Assembly (NCBI RefSeq): GCF_022870865.1 | Contig: NZ_CP091508.1 | Coordinates: 1,426,001-1,490,000, forward strand | Length of the DNA: 64,000 nt | From: Uruburuella testudinis | Lineage (GTDB): Bacteria; Pseudomonadota; Gammaproteobacteria; Burkholderiales; Neisseriaceae | Reading direction: 5' to 3' | Shown here: one piece after another, positions 8,416 through 18,455 of the stretch | Position numbering within the stretch: position 1 is the stretch's first letter | Layout of the letters: every line of letters starts with the position of its first letter | Notes under the pieces: generated by a model | What the model was told of the DNA's origin: nothing | Database searches by the model: none | The model's input: the letters and a program-made list of their open reading frames with translations, nothing else | Translations under genes and position numbers: made by a program

Positions 8416-10863
8416 ATGGCAACAGACAAACATTTTGAGGAATATAGCGCATTGGCCACTCTGCCCTTGCGCGACGTGGTGGTTTATCCGCATATGGTTT
8501 TACCGCTGTTTGTGGGCCGGCCCAAATCGATTGCCGCACTTGATTTGGCCATGGATAACGATGAACCGGTGTTTTTACTGGCGCAGCGCGATCCTAATGA
8601 TGAAGAACCCAATGCCAAAGATTTGCATGAAATGGGCACTGTTGCCCATGTGCTGCAAGTATTGAAGCTGCCCGACGGCACGGTAAAAGTGCTGGTGGAA
8701 GGTGTGCGCCGCGCCCGCGCCTTAACGGTGGAAGACACCGGCGAGCTTTTTCTGACGCATGTGGAAGCTGTGTATGACAGCGAATCCGACAGCGCCGATA
8801 TGGAAGCATTGCGCCGCACTTTATTGTCGCAGTTCGACCAATTTGCCAAGCTCAATAAAAAGATTCCGAGCGAGGTTATCGGCACCATTCACGGCATTGA
8901 AGAAAACGGCCGTTTGGTTGATACGGTGGCTGCACATCTGCAATTGAAGCTGGATCAGCGCCAGGAAATCCTCAACACCGTGAGTGTGGCGGAGCGTATG
9001 GAATACCTGCTCGGCCAGATTGAAGCCGAGCTGGACATCATGCAGGTAGAAAAACGCATCCGCGGCCGGGTGAAGCGCCAAATGGAAAAATCGCAACGCG
9101 AGTATTACCTCAACGAGCAGGTAAAAGCGATTCAGAAAGAGTTGGGCGAAGAAGACGAGCGCGGCGAACTGGATGCATTGGAAAAACAAATCAAAGAAGC
9201 CGGCATGAGCAAAGAGGCGGAAGAAAAATGCCTGGTAGAATTGAAAAAACTGAAAATGATGCCGCCGATGTCGGCCGAATCTACCGTGGTGCGCAATTAT
9301 ATCGACACCCTGTTGGAATTGCCGTGGAAGAAAAAATCACGTGTTATCAAAGATATCGTTAAGGCCGACTTGGTGCTTGATGCCGATCACTACGGTTTGG
9401 AAAAAGTAAAAGAGCGTATCCTCGAATATTTGGCGGTGCAAAAACGTGTCGACAAGCTCAAAGGGCCGATTTTGTGCCTGGTCGGGCCGCCGGGCGTGGG
9501 TAAAACCTCGTTGGGCGAATCCATCGCCAAAGCCACCGGCCGCCAATATGTGCGCATGGCCTTGGGCGGCGTGCGCGATGAAAGTGAAATCCGCGGCCAC
9601 CGCCGTACCTATATCGGCTCGATGCCGGGTAAGATTTTGCAAAACATGGCCAAGGCCGGTGTGAAAAACCCCTTATTCCTGCTCGATGAAATCGACAAAA
9701 TGGGCAACGATTTTCGCGGCGATCCTGCCAGCGCGCTGCTGGAAGTGCTCGACCCGGAACAAAACAGCAAGTTTGTCGATCATTATGCCGAGGTAGATTA
9801 TGACCTGAGCGATGTGATGTTTATCGCCACATCCAACAGCTTCAATATTCCGCCGGCACTGCTCGACCGCATGGAGATTATCCGCCTTTCCGGTTATACC
9901 GAAGATGAGAAAATCAGCATTGCCATGCAGTATCTTGTGCCCAAACAAATGAAGCGCAACGGCGTCAAAGACGGTGAAGCAGAGATTGAAGAGAGTGCGG
10001 TGCGCGACATCATCCGTTACTACACCCGCGAAGCCGGCGTGCGCTCGCTGGATCGCGAAATCGCCAAAATCTGCCGTAAAGTGGTGATGAAAGTGGCCAT
10101 GGCTGAAGACAAAAAAGCGGCCGCAGGAAAAGGCCGTCTGAAAGCCGAAACCACGGTGGTCAATGCTGAAAACCTGCGTGATTATCTGGGGGTACGCCGT
10201 TTTGATTACGGCGTGGCCGAAGATGAAAACCGCATCGGCCAGGTAACCGGGCTGGCGTGGACGGAAGTCGGCGGCGAATTGCTGACTGTTGAAGCGGTAG
10301 CATTGCCCGGCAAAGGCAACATCATCCGCACCGGCCAGTTGGGTGATGTGATGCAGGAGTCGATTTCCGCAGCCTGGAGCGTGGTGCGCTCACGCGCCGA
10401 ATCGGTGGGCTTGGCACCGGATTTCTATGAGAAAAAAGACATCCACGTGCATGTGCCCGAAGGCGCGACACCGAAAGACGGCCCCAGCGCAGGCATCGCG
10501 ATGACACTTTCCATGGTGTCGGCATTTACCCAAATCCCCGTGCGTGCCGATGTGGCGATGACCGGCGAAATTACCTTGCGCGGCGAAGTGTTGCCGATTG
10601 GCGGTTTGAAAGAAAAACTTTTGGCGGCGCTGCGCGGCGGCATCAAGCATGTGCTGATTCCGCACGACAACGTGAAAGATTTGGAAGAAATTCCCGCCAA
10701 TGTGAAAGAGGGGCTCACCATTCATCCGGTCAAATGGATTGATGAAGTGCTGGCTTTGGGTTTGGAGCGCCAACCCGAGCCTTGGCATGCCCCGCAGACA
10801 GAGCCTGAGCAAGGAGTGCCGAACGAGGGCGGCAAGTCAAGCTTAAAAGCAACCAAACACTGA
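8416..10863 (+). CDS. lon: ATP-dependent protease Lon
   Basis: Cytoplasmic AAA+ serine protease that degrades misfolded and regulatory proteins. The 815-residue product has an N-terminal substrate-binding LON domain (about 12-205), a helical region, Walker A GPPGVGKT from residue 357 and Walker B ([11 protein letters not shown]). The C-terminal protease has catalytic Ser691 ([10 protein letters not shown]) and Lys734 ([10 protein letters not shown]), spaced 43 residues apart as in E. coli Lon. Complete and of normal length. Followed by hupB and ppiD, the same order as in E. coli. A sigma-32-like promoter precedes it. Confidence 0.98.
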   Translation: MATDKHFEEYSALATLPLRDVVVYPHMVLPLFVGRPKSIAALDLAMDNDEPVFLLAQRDPNDEEPNAKDLHEMGTVAHVLQVLKLPDGTVKVLVEGVRRARALTVEDTGELFLTHVEAVYDSESDSADMEALRRTLLSQFDQFAKLNKKIPSEVIGTIHGIEENGRLVDTVAAHLQLKLDQRQEILNTVSVAERMEYLLGQIEAELDIMQVEKRIRGRVKRQMEKSQREYYLNEQVKAIQKELGEEDERGELDALEKQIKEAGMSKEAEEKCLVELKKLKMMPPMSAESTVVRNYIDTLLELPWKKKSRVIKDIVKADLVLDADHYGLEKVKERILEYLAVQKRVDKLKGPILCLVGPPGVGKTSLGESIAKATGRQYVRMALGGVRDESEIRGHRRTYIGSMPGKILQNMAKAGVKNPLFLLDEIDKMGNDFRGDPASALLEVLDPEQNSKFVDHYAEVDYDLSDVMFIATSNSFNIPPALLDRMEIIRLSGYTEDEKISIAMQYLVPKQMKRNGVKDGEAEIEESAVRDIIRYYTREAGVRSLDREIAKICRKVVMKVAMAEDKKAAAGKGRLKAETTVVNAENLRDYLGVRRFDYGVAEDENRIGQVTGLAWTEVGGELLTVEAVALPGKGNIIRTGQLGDVMQESISAAWSVVRSRAESVGLAPDFYEKKDIHVHVPEGATPKDGPSAGIAMTLSMVSAFTQIPVRADVAMTGEITLRGEVLPIGGLKEKLLAALRGGIKHVLIPHDNVKDLEEIPANVKEGLTIHPVKWIDEVLALGLERQPEPWHAPQTEPEQGVPNEGGKSSLKATKH

Positions 10864-10882
10864 TTTAGTAGCAATGTGTTGT

Positions 10883-10939
10883 AAAAGATGCGGTAGATAT
10901 GGGCGAAACCTTGAAAAAGCGCAATATTCCGCATCTTTT
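10883..10939 (+). terminator. Possible terminator after lon
   Basis: AAAAGATGCGG (10883-10893) pairs perfectly with CCGCATCTTTT (10929-10939), with a 35-nt loop and a short T run. The long loop makes it a weaker call than the DUS hairpins. Confidence 0.45.
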
Positions 10940-10942
10940 CGC

Positions 10943-10972
10943 TTGACACAGCGATTTTAGGCTTGCTATAAA
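10943..10972 (+). promoter_or_regulatory. Sigma-70 promoter of hupB
   Basis: A perfect -35 TTGACA at 10943-10948 and TATAAA at 10967-10972, separated by 18 nt, about 80 nt before the hupB start. Strong consensus elements suit a highly expressed nucleoid protein. Confidence 0.75.
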
Positions 10973-11052
10973 GGCGCAGATGTACAAAATTTGTACCAAA
11001 TGCCCGATTGTCGGGGCTTTCATTATTTCTAAACGATAGAAAGGGACTTATT

Positions 11053-11322
11053 GTGAACAAGTCTGAATTGATTGAAGCCATTGCTCAAGAAGCCGATATT
11101 TCCAAAGCAGCAGCTACCAAAGCTTTGGACGGTATGATGAATGCTGTCACCAACGCGCTGAAAAAAGGCGACACCGTAACTTTGGTTGGTTTCGGCACTT
11201 TCTACGTTGGCGAGCGTGCAGAGCGCCAAGGCCGCAACCCGCAAACCGGCGAGCCGCTGACCATTGCTGCGGCCAAAACTCCGAAATTCCGCGCCGGTAA
11301 AGCTTTGAAAGACGCGCTGTAA
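11053..11322 (+). CDS. hupB: DNA-binding protein HU
   Basis: Abundant histone-like nucleoid protein that bends and compacts DNA as a dimer. The 89-residue product has the HU N-terminal helices ([14 protein letters not shown]...), the core [19 protein letters not shown] and the arm motif [10 protein letters not shown] with the intercalating proline. The start is GTG 11053 with AAAGGGA 8 nt before it; the upstream in-frame ATG 11008 would add a non-family extension. It has its own strong promoter and a terminator at about 11345-11373, so it can be transcribed apart from lon. Confidence 0.97.
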   Translation: MNKSELIEAIAQEADISKAAATKALDGMMNAVTNALKKGDTVTLVGFGTFYVGERAERQGRNPQTGEPLTIAAAKTPKFRAGKALKDAL

Positions 11323-11345
11323 TACCCGTTTGAACCGTATTGATA

Positions 11346-11373
11346 AAGGCAGGCCGCTTGGCTTGCCTTTTTT
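11346..11373 (+). terminator. Rho-independent terminator after hupB
   Basis: AAGGCAGGCCGCTTGGCTTGCCTTTTTT: a short GC-rich hairpin directly followed by six T, 24 nt after the stop. This is one of the few terminators here that does not use uptake sequences. Confidence 0.7.
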
Positions 11374-11437
11374 GCTATCTAAGGCCGATTGGTGCGGTTC
11401 GCTTTATCGGTTTGTTTGGGCAAGGCGGATAATTTGT

Positions 11438-11486
11438 ATTGCCTTCGGCTCGCCGCCTTGTCGGTTTACTTTTATGAGTGGGTATA
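11438..11486. repeat. Family B repeat, half copy
   Basis: GCCTTCGGCTCGCCGCCTTGTCGGTTTACTTTTATGAGTGGGTATAA is the reverse complement of the left half of the family B copy at 16847. The other half is missing. Lies between hupB and ppiD. Confidence 0.65.
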
Positions 11487-11500
11487 AAAATCCGCTATAA

Positions 11501-11530
11501 ATTGTCCGCCACCCCGAAAACACGCTACAA
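11501..11530 (+). promoter_or_regulatory. Possible promoter of ppiD
   Basis: TTGTCC then 18 nt then TACAAT, ending about 37 nt before the ppiD start. The -10 is good and the -35 moderate. Only a sequence match. Confidence 0.4.
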
Positions 11531-11566
11531 TGCGGCTTTGCTTTTCACATTACATCATTAGAAACT

Positions 11567-13408
11567 ATGTTTGCTTCCGTAGAAAAATACAGTGGTCCCG
11601 CCAAAGTGTTGCTGGGCTTGATTGCGTTGACATTTGTCGGCTTCGGTGTAAGCACCGTGGCGGCACCCGGTTCTGATTATATTGTTAAGGTGGGCGACCA
11701 AAAGGTTAGCCAGCAGGCTTTGAATCAGGCTGTTCAAAATGCTCAGGCCGCCGGCGGCAATGAATCGCGTGATGCGATTTTTAATGCCTTGCTGCAACGC
11801 GCGTTGTTAACCGAAGGCGCCAAACAGATGGGCGTTTCGGTATCGCAACAGCAGCTGAAGCAGATTATTGTGGATGACCCGAGCTTTCACGATGCAAGCG
11901 GTAAATTCAGCCAGGATTTGCTGAATCAGTATCTGAGCCAGCGCCATTTGAGCGAAGATCAGTTTGTGGCGGAAATCCGCGAGCAATTTGCTTTGCAGAA
12001 TATGATGAATCTGGTGCAGAACGGCACGTTAGTCAGCGATGCGCAGGCACGGCAGCTGGTAAATCTGATGCAGTCGCAGCGCACCATCCGCACCGTGACA
12101 TTCAGCCCCGAAGCATTTGCCGCCCAAGTGAAAACCGATGATGCGGCCTTGAAGGGCTATTATGAGGCGCATCAAAAAGATTACACGATTCCGCAGGCAG
12201 TGAAGCTGGAATATGTGGCCTTAAACGCCCAAAACTTGGCGGCGGCGCAACCGGTGAGCGAGCAGGAACTGCGCACGGCGTTCGAACAGGAAAGCGCGGC
12301 AGCCCAGCCCAAGCGTGAAATCGCCCATATTTTGTTTCCGGTTGCGCAGGATGCAAGCGATGCCGAGCGCAATCAGGCTAAAGTTGAGGCTGAAAAAGTA
12401 TTGGCACAAGTGAAAGCCGATCCGTCGAAATTCGCCGCTTTGGCCAAGCAGTATTCCAAAGACCCCGGTTCGGCCGATAATGGCGGCAATATCGGCTATA
12501 TGGCTAAAGACGGCGGCTTGGGTAAAGAATTTGAAGATGCTGCATTTTCATTGGATAAAGGCGCCATCAGCGATGTGGTTCAGACGGCCTACGGTTATCA
12601 CATCATTACCATTCTGAATATTCAAAACCAGCCGGTGTTTGAGCAGGAAAAGCCGCGTCTGGAAGCTGAGTTGAAGCAGAAAAAAGCGGCCGCAGAATTT
12701 GCAAAAGCCAAAGAGCAATTGGCCGAAGCGGCGTTCAACCATCCCGAAGGTTTGAGTGAAGTAGCCAAAATCACCGGTTTGAAGCTGGAATCGCCACCGG
12801 ATTGGCTCACGCGTGAAAACGGTCAGGCTGCCGGCATGCCTGAAGATTTGCTCAATGCTGTGTTTAGTGACGATGTGTTGAAGAAAAAGCATAATTCCGA
12901 GCCGGTTACGGTCAATGAAAACACCGTGTGGGTGGTGCGTGCCAAAGAGGTGCGCGAGGAGAGTACGGAGAGCTTTGACAAAGCCAAAGATGCTGTGCGT
13001 GTGGCTTATTTGCGTTCGGAAGCAGCCAAGCTGGCCGAAACCAAAGCCCAGCAGGCGCTGGTGGATTTGAACAGCGGAGAAAAACCCGCATTGGCTTGGT
13101 CGCCGGTGTCTGAGCTGACTGCCGAGCAGGCGCGTCAGTCTATGCCGCCTGAAGCATACAGCGCGCTGTTGAAAGCCCGTCCGGCAGCGGGCAAGCCGGC
13201 TTATGTATTGCTTGAGGGCTTGCCGGCACCGGTGTTGATGGAGGTGCAGGCGGTTAAAGCACCGCAAAATGCCGAAGCACAGCTGCCGCAGGCAAAATTA
13301 CTGTTGGCACAAAATCAGGCCAATAATGTATTCGACAGCTTGCTCGCTAATCTGCAAAAAACCGTCAAACAAAAACAGGGCGCCCAAAAAATAAGCGATT
13401 CGGAATAA
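11567..13408 (+). CDS. ppiD: PpiD-type periplasmic peptidyl-prolyl isomerase/chaperone
   Basis: Membrane-anchored chaperone that helps newly exported proteins at the SecYEG exit. The 613-residue product starts with a short cytoplasmic tail and one membrane helix (about 12-33). A SurA-like chaperone region and a parvulin domain (about 240-350, REIAHILFPV ... YGYHIITI) follow, then a long C-terminal chaperone part. The length matches E. coli PpiD, and the position directly after lon-hupB matches the E. coli order. The parvulin domain of PpiD proteins is often catalytically weak; activity here cannot be judged from sequence. Confidence 0.93.
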   Translation: MFASVEKYSGPAKVLLGLIALTFVGFGVSTVAAPGSDYIVKVGDQKVSQQALNQAVQNAQAAGGNESRDAIFNALLQRALLTEGAKQMGVSVSQQQLKQIIVDDPSFHDASGKFSQDLLNQYLSQRHLSEDQFVAEIREQFALQNMMNLVQNGTLVSDAQARQLVNLMQSQRTIRTVTFSPEAFAAQVKTDDAALKGYYEAHQKDYTIPQAVKLEYVALNAQNLAAAQPVSEQELRTAFEQESAAAQPKREIAHILFPVAQDASDAERNQAKVEAEKVLAQVKADPSKFAALAKQYSKDPGSADNGGNIGYMAKDGGLGKEFEDAAFSLDKGAISDVVQTAYGYHIITILNIQNQPVFEQEKPRLEAELKQKKAAAEFAKAKEQLAEAAFNHPEGLSEVAKITGLKLESPPDWLTRENGQAAGMPEDLLNAVFSDDVLKKKHNSEPVTVNENTVWVVRAKEVREESTESFDKAKDAVRVAYLRSEAAKLAETKAQQALVDLNSGEKPALAWSPVSELTAEQARQSMPPEAYSALLKARPAAGKPAYVLLEGLPAPVLMEVQAVKAPQNAEAQLPQAKLLLAQNQANNVFDSLLANLQKTVKQKQGAQKISDSE

Positions 13409-13420
13409 AGGCGGATGTTG

Positions 13421-13457
13421 AAAAACCGGAGCGGCTGCACAGCGGCTCCGGTTTTTT
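13421..13457 (+). terminator. Rho-independent terminator after ppiD
   Basis: AAAAACCGGAGC and GCTCCGGTTTTTT form a strong GC-rich stem with a T tail, starting 13 nt after the ppiD stop. Confidence 0.88.
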
Positions 13458-13843
13458 GCGGCGATTGCGGCGGAGCGGGTCGGGTGGTGCTAATACGGCA
13501 AGTGTGCCGGTATACCTAACCTGCAGAAATATTCACATGTCTGTTATTCGATGTTTACTATAATCATGCAGAAGCTTGGTTTTTAAGCTAGAATACGCGG
13601 CTGTGGTGAAAGAACCTGCTGGATGGTGTTTGGCGCCGTTATGCCGGCTGTAGCAATATTCCGCATGGCGGGCTCTTTTACTTGATTTGCGCCAAATTCA
13701 ACAGGCCATCTGAAAATCAGCAACCCGTTTCATATCTATTTGTCACAGTAAAACCGGCAAGACCGGGCTATGCAGCCGGGCGGATTTATGAATGGTTATT
13801 CAGACGGCCTGAAATACACGTTTAACGGCTTACATACAAACCA
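13458..13843 (+). other. Intergenic leader before lepA
   Basis: Some 386 nt without a gene. TAGAAT near 13590 could be a -10 box, but no clear -35 precedes it. A reverse uptake sequence (TTCAGACGGCCTGAA) lies at about 13799-13813, just before lepA, and a mutated one at about 13705. No tRNA or small-RNA signature was recognised. The long leader of lepA may be transcribed. Confidence 0.35.
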
Positions 13844-15637
13844 ATGAAAAATATTCGAAATTTCTCTATCATCGCACACATCGACCATGGCAAATCTACG
13901 CTGGCCGACCGTTTTATCCAATATTGCGGCGGGCTGGAAATGCGTGAGATGAGCACGCAGGTGCTCGATTCGATGGACATTGAAAAAGAACGCGGCATCA
14001 CCATCAAAGCACAAACTGCCGCTTTGAGCTACAAAGCGAGAGACGGCGAAACCTATCAGCTCAATCTGATTGACACCCCGGGTCATGTGGACTTTTCTTA
14101 CGAAGTTTCCCGCTCGCTTTCCGCCTGTGAAGGCGCGCTTTTGGTGGTGGATGCTTCTCAAGGCGTGGAAGCGCAAACTGTGGCCAACTGCTACACTGCC
14201 ATTGATTTAGGAGTGGAAGTGGTGCCGGTGTTAAACAAAATTGATTTACCGGCCGCTGATCCCGACCGCGTGGCGCAAGAAATTGAAGACATTATCGGCA
14301 TCGATGCGGTAGGTGCGGTAACCTGTTCGGCCAAGAGCGGTTTGGGCGTGGAAGAGGTGCTGGAAGAAATCGTGCAAAAAGTGCCGGCGCCGGCGGGCGA
14401 TGAAAGTGCGCCTTTGCAAGCGATGATTATCGATTCGTGGTTTGATAATTATGTTGGCGTGGTGATGCTGATCCGCATCAAAAACGGCACCTTGAAGTTG
14501 AAAGACAAAGTGCAGTTTATGAGCACCCGTGCAGAAACCCAAGTGGAGCAGCTGGGTGTGTTCACGCCCAAATCGGTGCCGAAAACCGAATTGAAAGCCG
14601 GCGAAGTGGGCTTTTTGATTACCGGTGTGAAAGAATTGGATACGGCCAAAGTGGGGGACACCATCACCTTGTTGTCCAACCCCGCCGCTGAGCCGCTGCC
14701 GGGCTTTCAGGAAGTGCAGTCGCAAGTGTTTGCCGGGCTTTATCCAGTGGAAAGCCATGATTATGAGGCTTTACGCGATGCTTTGGAAAAATTGCAGTTG
14801 AACGATGCTTCCTTGAAATTCGAGCCGGAAGTCTCCCAAGCGCTGGGTTTCGGTTTCCGCTGCGGTTTTTTGGGTCTGCTGCATCTGGAAATCGTGCAGG
14901 AGCGGCTGGAGCGCGAATTCGATATGGATCTGATTACCACCGCGCCGACGGTGGTATATGAGGTGTTGCTGAAAAGCGGCGAAAAAATCGAAGTAGAAAA
15001 TCCATCCAAGCTGCCCGAAGTGGGCAGTATTGAAACCATTTTTGAGCCGATTATCACTGCTACTATTTTGGTGCCGCAGGAATACGTGGGCGCGGTGATG
15101 ACTTTGTGCAACCAAAAGCGCGGTATTCAGAAAAATATGCAATATTTGGGTCGTCAAGTCATGCTGACTTATGATTTGCCGATGAACGAAGTGGTGATGG
15201 ATTTTTTTGACAAGCTCAAATCCACCTCGCGCGGTTATGCTTCGCTGGATTACGAATTCAAAGAATTTCAGGCGGCCGATTTGATCAAACTCGATATTAT
15301 GGTAAACGGCGAAAAAGTAGATGCGCTCAGCCTGATTGTCCATCGAGCCAATGCCGTATACCGCGGCCGCGAGCTGGCCGCAAAAATGCGTGAGCTGATT
15401 CCGCGGCAAATGTTTGATATTGCTGTGCAGGCCGCTATCGGCAGCCAGATTATCGCCCGCGAAACGGTGAAAGCTTTGCGCAAAAACGTTCTGGCCAAGT
15501 GTTACGGCGGCGATATCACACGTAAGAAAAAGCTGTTGGAAAAACAAAAGGCCGGCAAACGCCGCATGAAGCAGGTGGGCAATGTAGAAATTCCGCAAAG
15601 CGCTTTTTTGGCGATTTTGCAAGTGGGAGACAAATAA
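13844..15637 (+). CDS. lepA: Elongation factor 4 (LepA) GTPase
   Basis: Ribosome-binding translational GTPase, implicated in back-translocation and 30S biogenesis. The 597-residue product begins [19 protein letters not shown] (G1 loop), then [12 protein letters not shown] (G2), DTPGHVDF (G3), NKIDLP (G4) and a SAKSG-type G5. EF-G-like domains II, III and V follow, and the LepA-specific C-terminal domain ends in [17 protein letters not shown]. Complete, family-standard length. The stop codon is immediately followed by the lepB start, the conserved lepA-lepB operon. Confidence 0.98.
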   Translation: MKNIRNFSIIAHIDHGKSTLADRFIQYCGGLEMREMSTQVLDSMDIEKERGITIKAQTAALSYKARDGETYQLNLIDTPGHVDFSYEVSRSLSACEGALLVVDASQGVEAQTVANCYTAIDLGVEVVPVLNKIDLPAADPDRVAQEIEDIIGIDAVGAVTCSAKSGLGVEEVLEEIVQKVPAPAGDESAPLQAMIIDSWFDNYVGVVMLIRIKNGTLKLKDKVQFMSTRAETQVEQLGVFTPKSVPKTELKAGEVGFLITGVKELDTAKVGDTITLLSNPAAEPLPGFQEVQSQVFAGLYPVESHDYEALRDALEKLQLNDASLKFEPEVSQALGFGFRCGFLGLLHLEIVQERLEREFDMDLITTAPTVVYEVLLKSGEKIEVENPSKLPEVGSIETIFEPIITATILVPQEYVGAVMTLCNQKRGIQKNMQYLGRQVMLTYDLPMNEVVMDFFDKLKSTSRGYASLDYEFKEFQAADLIKLDIMVNGEKVDALSLIVHRANAVYRGRELAAKMRELIPRQMFDIAVQAAIGSQIIARETVKALRKNVLAKCYGGDITRKKKLLEKQKAGKRRMKQVGNVEIPQSAFLAILQVGDK

Positions 15638-16636
15638 ATGAGCAATACCCTGATGTTGGGCGCGGTGGGCGCGCTGGTGGCCGGTTTGGTGCTGTTTTTC
15701 ATCAGCAGCAAACAGCGTACGGAAAGCGGCGAATGGAGCAGTTCGCTGCAATGGGGCTATTTGCTGATGATGATCGGCGTGTTCGGCATTTTATCGGCTT
15801 TTATGAGCTTTACCGCCGTGCTGCTGATTTTTGTATTGTTTACCGGTTTGGTATGGCTGGTGCACAAAGGCCGTCTGAAAAGCCGCACAGGCAATGCCGA
15901 CAGCAATCATTTCACCGATTATATGAGCGGTTTTTTTCCGATTATCCTGATTGTGTTTGTGTTGCGCACTTTTGTGGCCGAGCCGTTTCAGATTCCCTCC
16001 AGCTCGATGCGCCCGGGCTTGGTTGTAGGTGATTTTATTTTGGTCAACAAATTCGCTTACGGTATCCGCACGCCCATTATCAATAATGTATTGGTGCCCA
16101 CGGGCGAAGTGGCGCGCGGCGATGTGGTGGTGTTCAATTACCCGGAAGACACCAAAATCAACTACATCAAGCGCGCCGTCGGCGTGCCCGGCGATGTGGT
16201 CGAATATAAAGATAAAGTGTTGAGCATCAACGGTAATATTGTGGAAGACCATGCCGCGGGTGTGCAGAGCTATGCGGAAAATACCCGCCAATACGGGGTC
16301 ATCAATATTGAGGCGGATGCATTTAGGGAAACCATCGACAACCACACTTTTGAAGTATTGAAAATGTCTGATGAGCCGAGCTTCAAACCGGAGCGTGTGC
16401 GCCCTGATTTTGCTTACCGCAACAACTGCGAATACACTGAAGACAGTGCCGGTGCGGGAACAGCCTTTAAATGTATCGTGCCCGAAGGCCATTATTTTAT
16501 GATGGGCGATAATCGCGACAACAGCGAAGACAGCCGCTATTGGGGTTTTGTGAGCGATGATCTGATTGTCGGCAAGGCATTTTTCATTTGGATGAACTTC
16601 GGCCATATGAGCCGCGTGGGCACCCGAATCGAGTAA
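15638..16636 (+). CDS. lepB: Signal peptidase I
   Basis: Inner-membrane serine protease that removes signal peptides from exported proteins. The 332-residue product has an N-terminal membrane helix (about 4-24), two more hydrophobic stretches (about 40-76 and 98-112), nucleophile Ser123 (IPSSSMRPG) and general base Lys178 (NYIKRAVGVPGD). The C-terminal box GDNRDNSEDSRYWGFV is also present. All catalytic boxes are intact. The ATG touches the lepA stop, so both are translated from one mRNA. A DUS terminator follows. Confidence 0.97.
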   Translation: MSNTLMLGAVGALVAGLVLFFISSKQRTESGEWSSSLQWGYLLMMIGVFGILSAFMSFTAVLLIFVLFTGLVWLVHKGRLKSRTGNADSNHFTDYMSGFFPIILIVFVLRTFVAEPFQIPSSSMRPGLVVGDFILVNKFAYGIRTPIINNVLVPTGEVARGDVVVFNYPEDTKINYIKRAVGVPGDVVEYKDKVLSINGNIVEDHAAGVQSYAENTRQYGVINIEADAFRETIDNHTFEVLKMSDEPSFKPERVRPDFAYRNNCEYTEDSAGAGTAFKCIVPEGHYFMMGDNRDNSEDSRYWGFVSDDLIVGKAFFIWMNFGHMSRVGTRIE

Positions 16637-16704
16637 CCGTTAAACACAGCCGCTCAACTTAATCGCCATACAGGCGCGGCATGATGCAGTTGAATGGCTG
16701 TAAC

Positions 16705-16741
16705 AGGCCGTCTGAAAGCAGATTCAGCATTCAGACGGCCT
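16705..16741 (+). terminator. DUS inverted-pair terminator after lepB
   Basis: AGGCCGTCTGAA (16705-16716) and TTCAGACGGCCT (16730-16741) flank a 13-nt loop, about 70 nt after the lepB stop. Confidence 0.75.
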
Positions 16742-16767
16742 CATAAGCTATATCGTGAATCAGGCTT

Positions 16768-16824
16768 TATACCCATTTGCAAAAGCAAGCCGACGCCGCT
16801 AGGTTAGTTTCGTGAATGGGTATA
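16768..16824. repeat. Family B repeat, minimal 57-bp copy
   Basis: TATACCCATTTGCAAAAGCAAGCCGACGCCGCTAGGTTAGTTTCGTGAATGGGTATA: just the two inverted ends with almost no core. First of two adjacent copies in the lepB-rnc gap. Confidence 0.75.
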
Positions 16825-16846
16825 ACGATGCAGATCAAGCCGTCTG

Positions 16847-16950
16847 ATACCCATTCATAAAAGTAAACTAACAAGGCGGCGAGCCGAAGACAGTGCAGCT
16901 AGCACGGCAAGGCGAGCCAACGCTGTTAGGTTATTTTTGTGAATGGGTAT
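16847..16950. repeat. Family B repeat, about 104 bp
   Basis: Inverted ends ATACCCATTCATAAAAGTAA and TTATTTTTGTGAATGGGTAT enclose a core that includes AACAAGGCGGCGAGCCGAAGACAGTGC and GGCGAGCCAACGCTGTTAG. The second copy in tandem with the minimal element at 16768, only 22 nt apart. Confidence 0.8.
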
Positions 16951-17241
16951 GAATATGCAGAATATGCTTTCAGACGGCCTCAAGTTATCTTTAATACAGC
17001 CTTAAATCTTTTCCACATTTTGGCGTTATGGCCACTACCTACTTAAGAAAATCAACCGACAAGGCGGAGCAAAGCCGCATACTTGGTTGAAAGTGGGCAG
17101 CACACGGATTTTGCTTTTGAAATGCCGCTATCTGTCTTTCGGGGCCGTGGCTTATTGGGCAATAACTGGTTGCAGTTGGCAAGCCGGCATGTGCCGGTAT
17201 CTCAAGTGTTGAAAAGCATTGGGGCAGGACTTTGAAAGTAA
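16951..17241. other. lepB-rnc gap, no gene seen
   Basis: Contains a lone reverse uptake sequence at about 16970 and otherwise unrecognised sequence. In other Neisseria a small DUF4845-type membrane protein gene is often found between lepB and rnc (general knowledge). No such frame is visible here; the gap is filled by two family B repeats and non-coding sequence. A weak rnc promoter cannot be pinpointed. Confidence 0.4.
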
Positions 17242-17961
17242 ATGATGAAACCCAACCCGATAAAAGCACGGGCACTGCAACAGATTCAACAGCAGCTCGG
17301 CCACACTTTTGCTTCAACCGCTCTGCTGATACAGGCGTTGACCCACCGCAGCCATTCGGCCAAAAACAACGAGCGCTTTGAATTTGTGGGCGACTCGATT
17401 TTAAACTACACCATCGCCAAAATGCTGTTTGATGCGTTTCCCAAGCTCAGCGAAGGCGAGCTTTCGCGTTTGCGTGCCAATTTGGTTAATGAAAGCGTGT
17501 TGGCTGAGCTGGCGCGGGAAATGAACGTGGGCGAGGCCTTGTTTCTCGGCACCGGCGAATTGAAAAGCGGCGGATTTGACCGCGCTTCGATTTTGGCCGA
17601 TGCGATGGAAGCCATGTTTGCCGCTGTGAGCTTCGATGCCGGGTTTGCCGCCGCCGAGCAAGTGGTGTGCCGCCTGTTTGCCGGGCGGGTGAAAGCGGTG
17701 GATTTCAAAAATCAGGGTAAAGACAACAAAACAGTGTTGCAGGAAGCCTTGCAGTCGCTCCGTTTCGCTTTGCCGAAATACCGGATTGAAAAGCAAACCG
17801 GCGAAGGCACCGATGCCCGCTTTGAGGTGTCGTGTGATTTGGGCGAATTGGGTTTTATCTGCACCGCTGAAGCAGGCAGCCGTAAAGCGGCCGAGCAGGA
17901 AACGGCGAAGGAAGCGATGGCCTGGTTGCAGCAAAAATATCCGCTGAAAAAGAAAAAATAA
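17242..17961 (+). CDS. rnc: Ribonuclease III
   Basis: Double-strand-specific endoribonuclease for rRNA and mRNA processing. The 239-residue product has an RNase III domain with the signature NNERFEFVGDSIL (E44, E47, D51) and the second acidic site DAMEAMFAAV. A double-stranded RNA-binding domain follows (about 162-230, KTVLQEALQS ... GSRKAAEQETAKEAMAWL). The Lys-rich tail KKKKK is unremarkable. Start at ATG 17242, with ATG 17245 an alternative. It is separated from lepB by two mobile repeats and from era by another, so the usual compact lepB-rnc-era operon is opened up. Confidence 0.97.
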   Translation: MMKPNPIKARALQQIQQQLGHTFASTALLIQALTHRSHSAKNNERFEFVGDSILNYTIAKMLFDAFPKLSEGELSRLRANLVNESVLAELAREMNVGEALFLGTGELKSGGFDRASILADAMEAMFAAVSFDAGFAAAEQVVCRLFAGRVKAVDFKNQGKDNKTVLQEALQSLRFALPKYRIEKQTGEGTDARFEVSCDLGELGFICTAEAGSRKAAEQETAKEAMAWLQQKYPLKKKK

Positions 17962-18053
17962 GCCAGGCCGAATGGTTTTAAAGGCTTAAAATGACGCAAA
18001 ACAGTTGAAAACGATATGGGTGTTTTGCGTTTGTTTTTCCGATATCTGTATGC

Positions 18054-18218
18054 CTAGGGTGTTCTGACAATTCGATTTACGGGTGCTTCTTGCCCCTGAA
18101 AACGCATCTGCTGCGTTAAAAATACTCGCAAGATGTCCAATCTTGCTGCGTTTTTTGCCTGGCATCTGTACTTTTATCACAAAAATCTGAATCATTCTGA
18201 ATGGTCAGGACACCCTAG
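18054..18218. repeat. Family A repeat, full-length, in rnc-era gap
   Basis: Bounded by CTAG on both sides. Left end AGGGTGTTCTGACAATTCGATTTACGGG, core hairpins AACGCATCTGCTGCGTT and GCAAGATGTCCAATCTTGC followed by TGCGTTTTTTGCC, right end GAATGGTCAGGACACCCTAG. Length about 165 bp, no coding capacity. Confidence 0.85.
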
Positions 18219-18455
18219 CAGTTGCAGATGAAGGCATTTTTGCTTTAATAAAATATGTATAGCCCTTATGGCGGGTTTCCGCAAACAGGCCGTCTGAAAC
18301 GCAATCCAACCGTGTTGGCTCGCCTCAGCTTGAAGAGAAACGGTTTTATTCAAGCCAACCGGCTTCGTACTGCCTGTATTGTTTTTCGGCTGCCTTATCA
18401 GCTTATTTTCGTGAAGGCGTTTCAGACGGCCTGTCAAACCGAGAAAGAATCAATA

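Noticed and set aside
18255..18455. In-frame extension upstream of era
   Set aside because: Covers two uptake sequences and gives no Era-like residues; ATG 18456 fits the family start.
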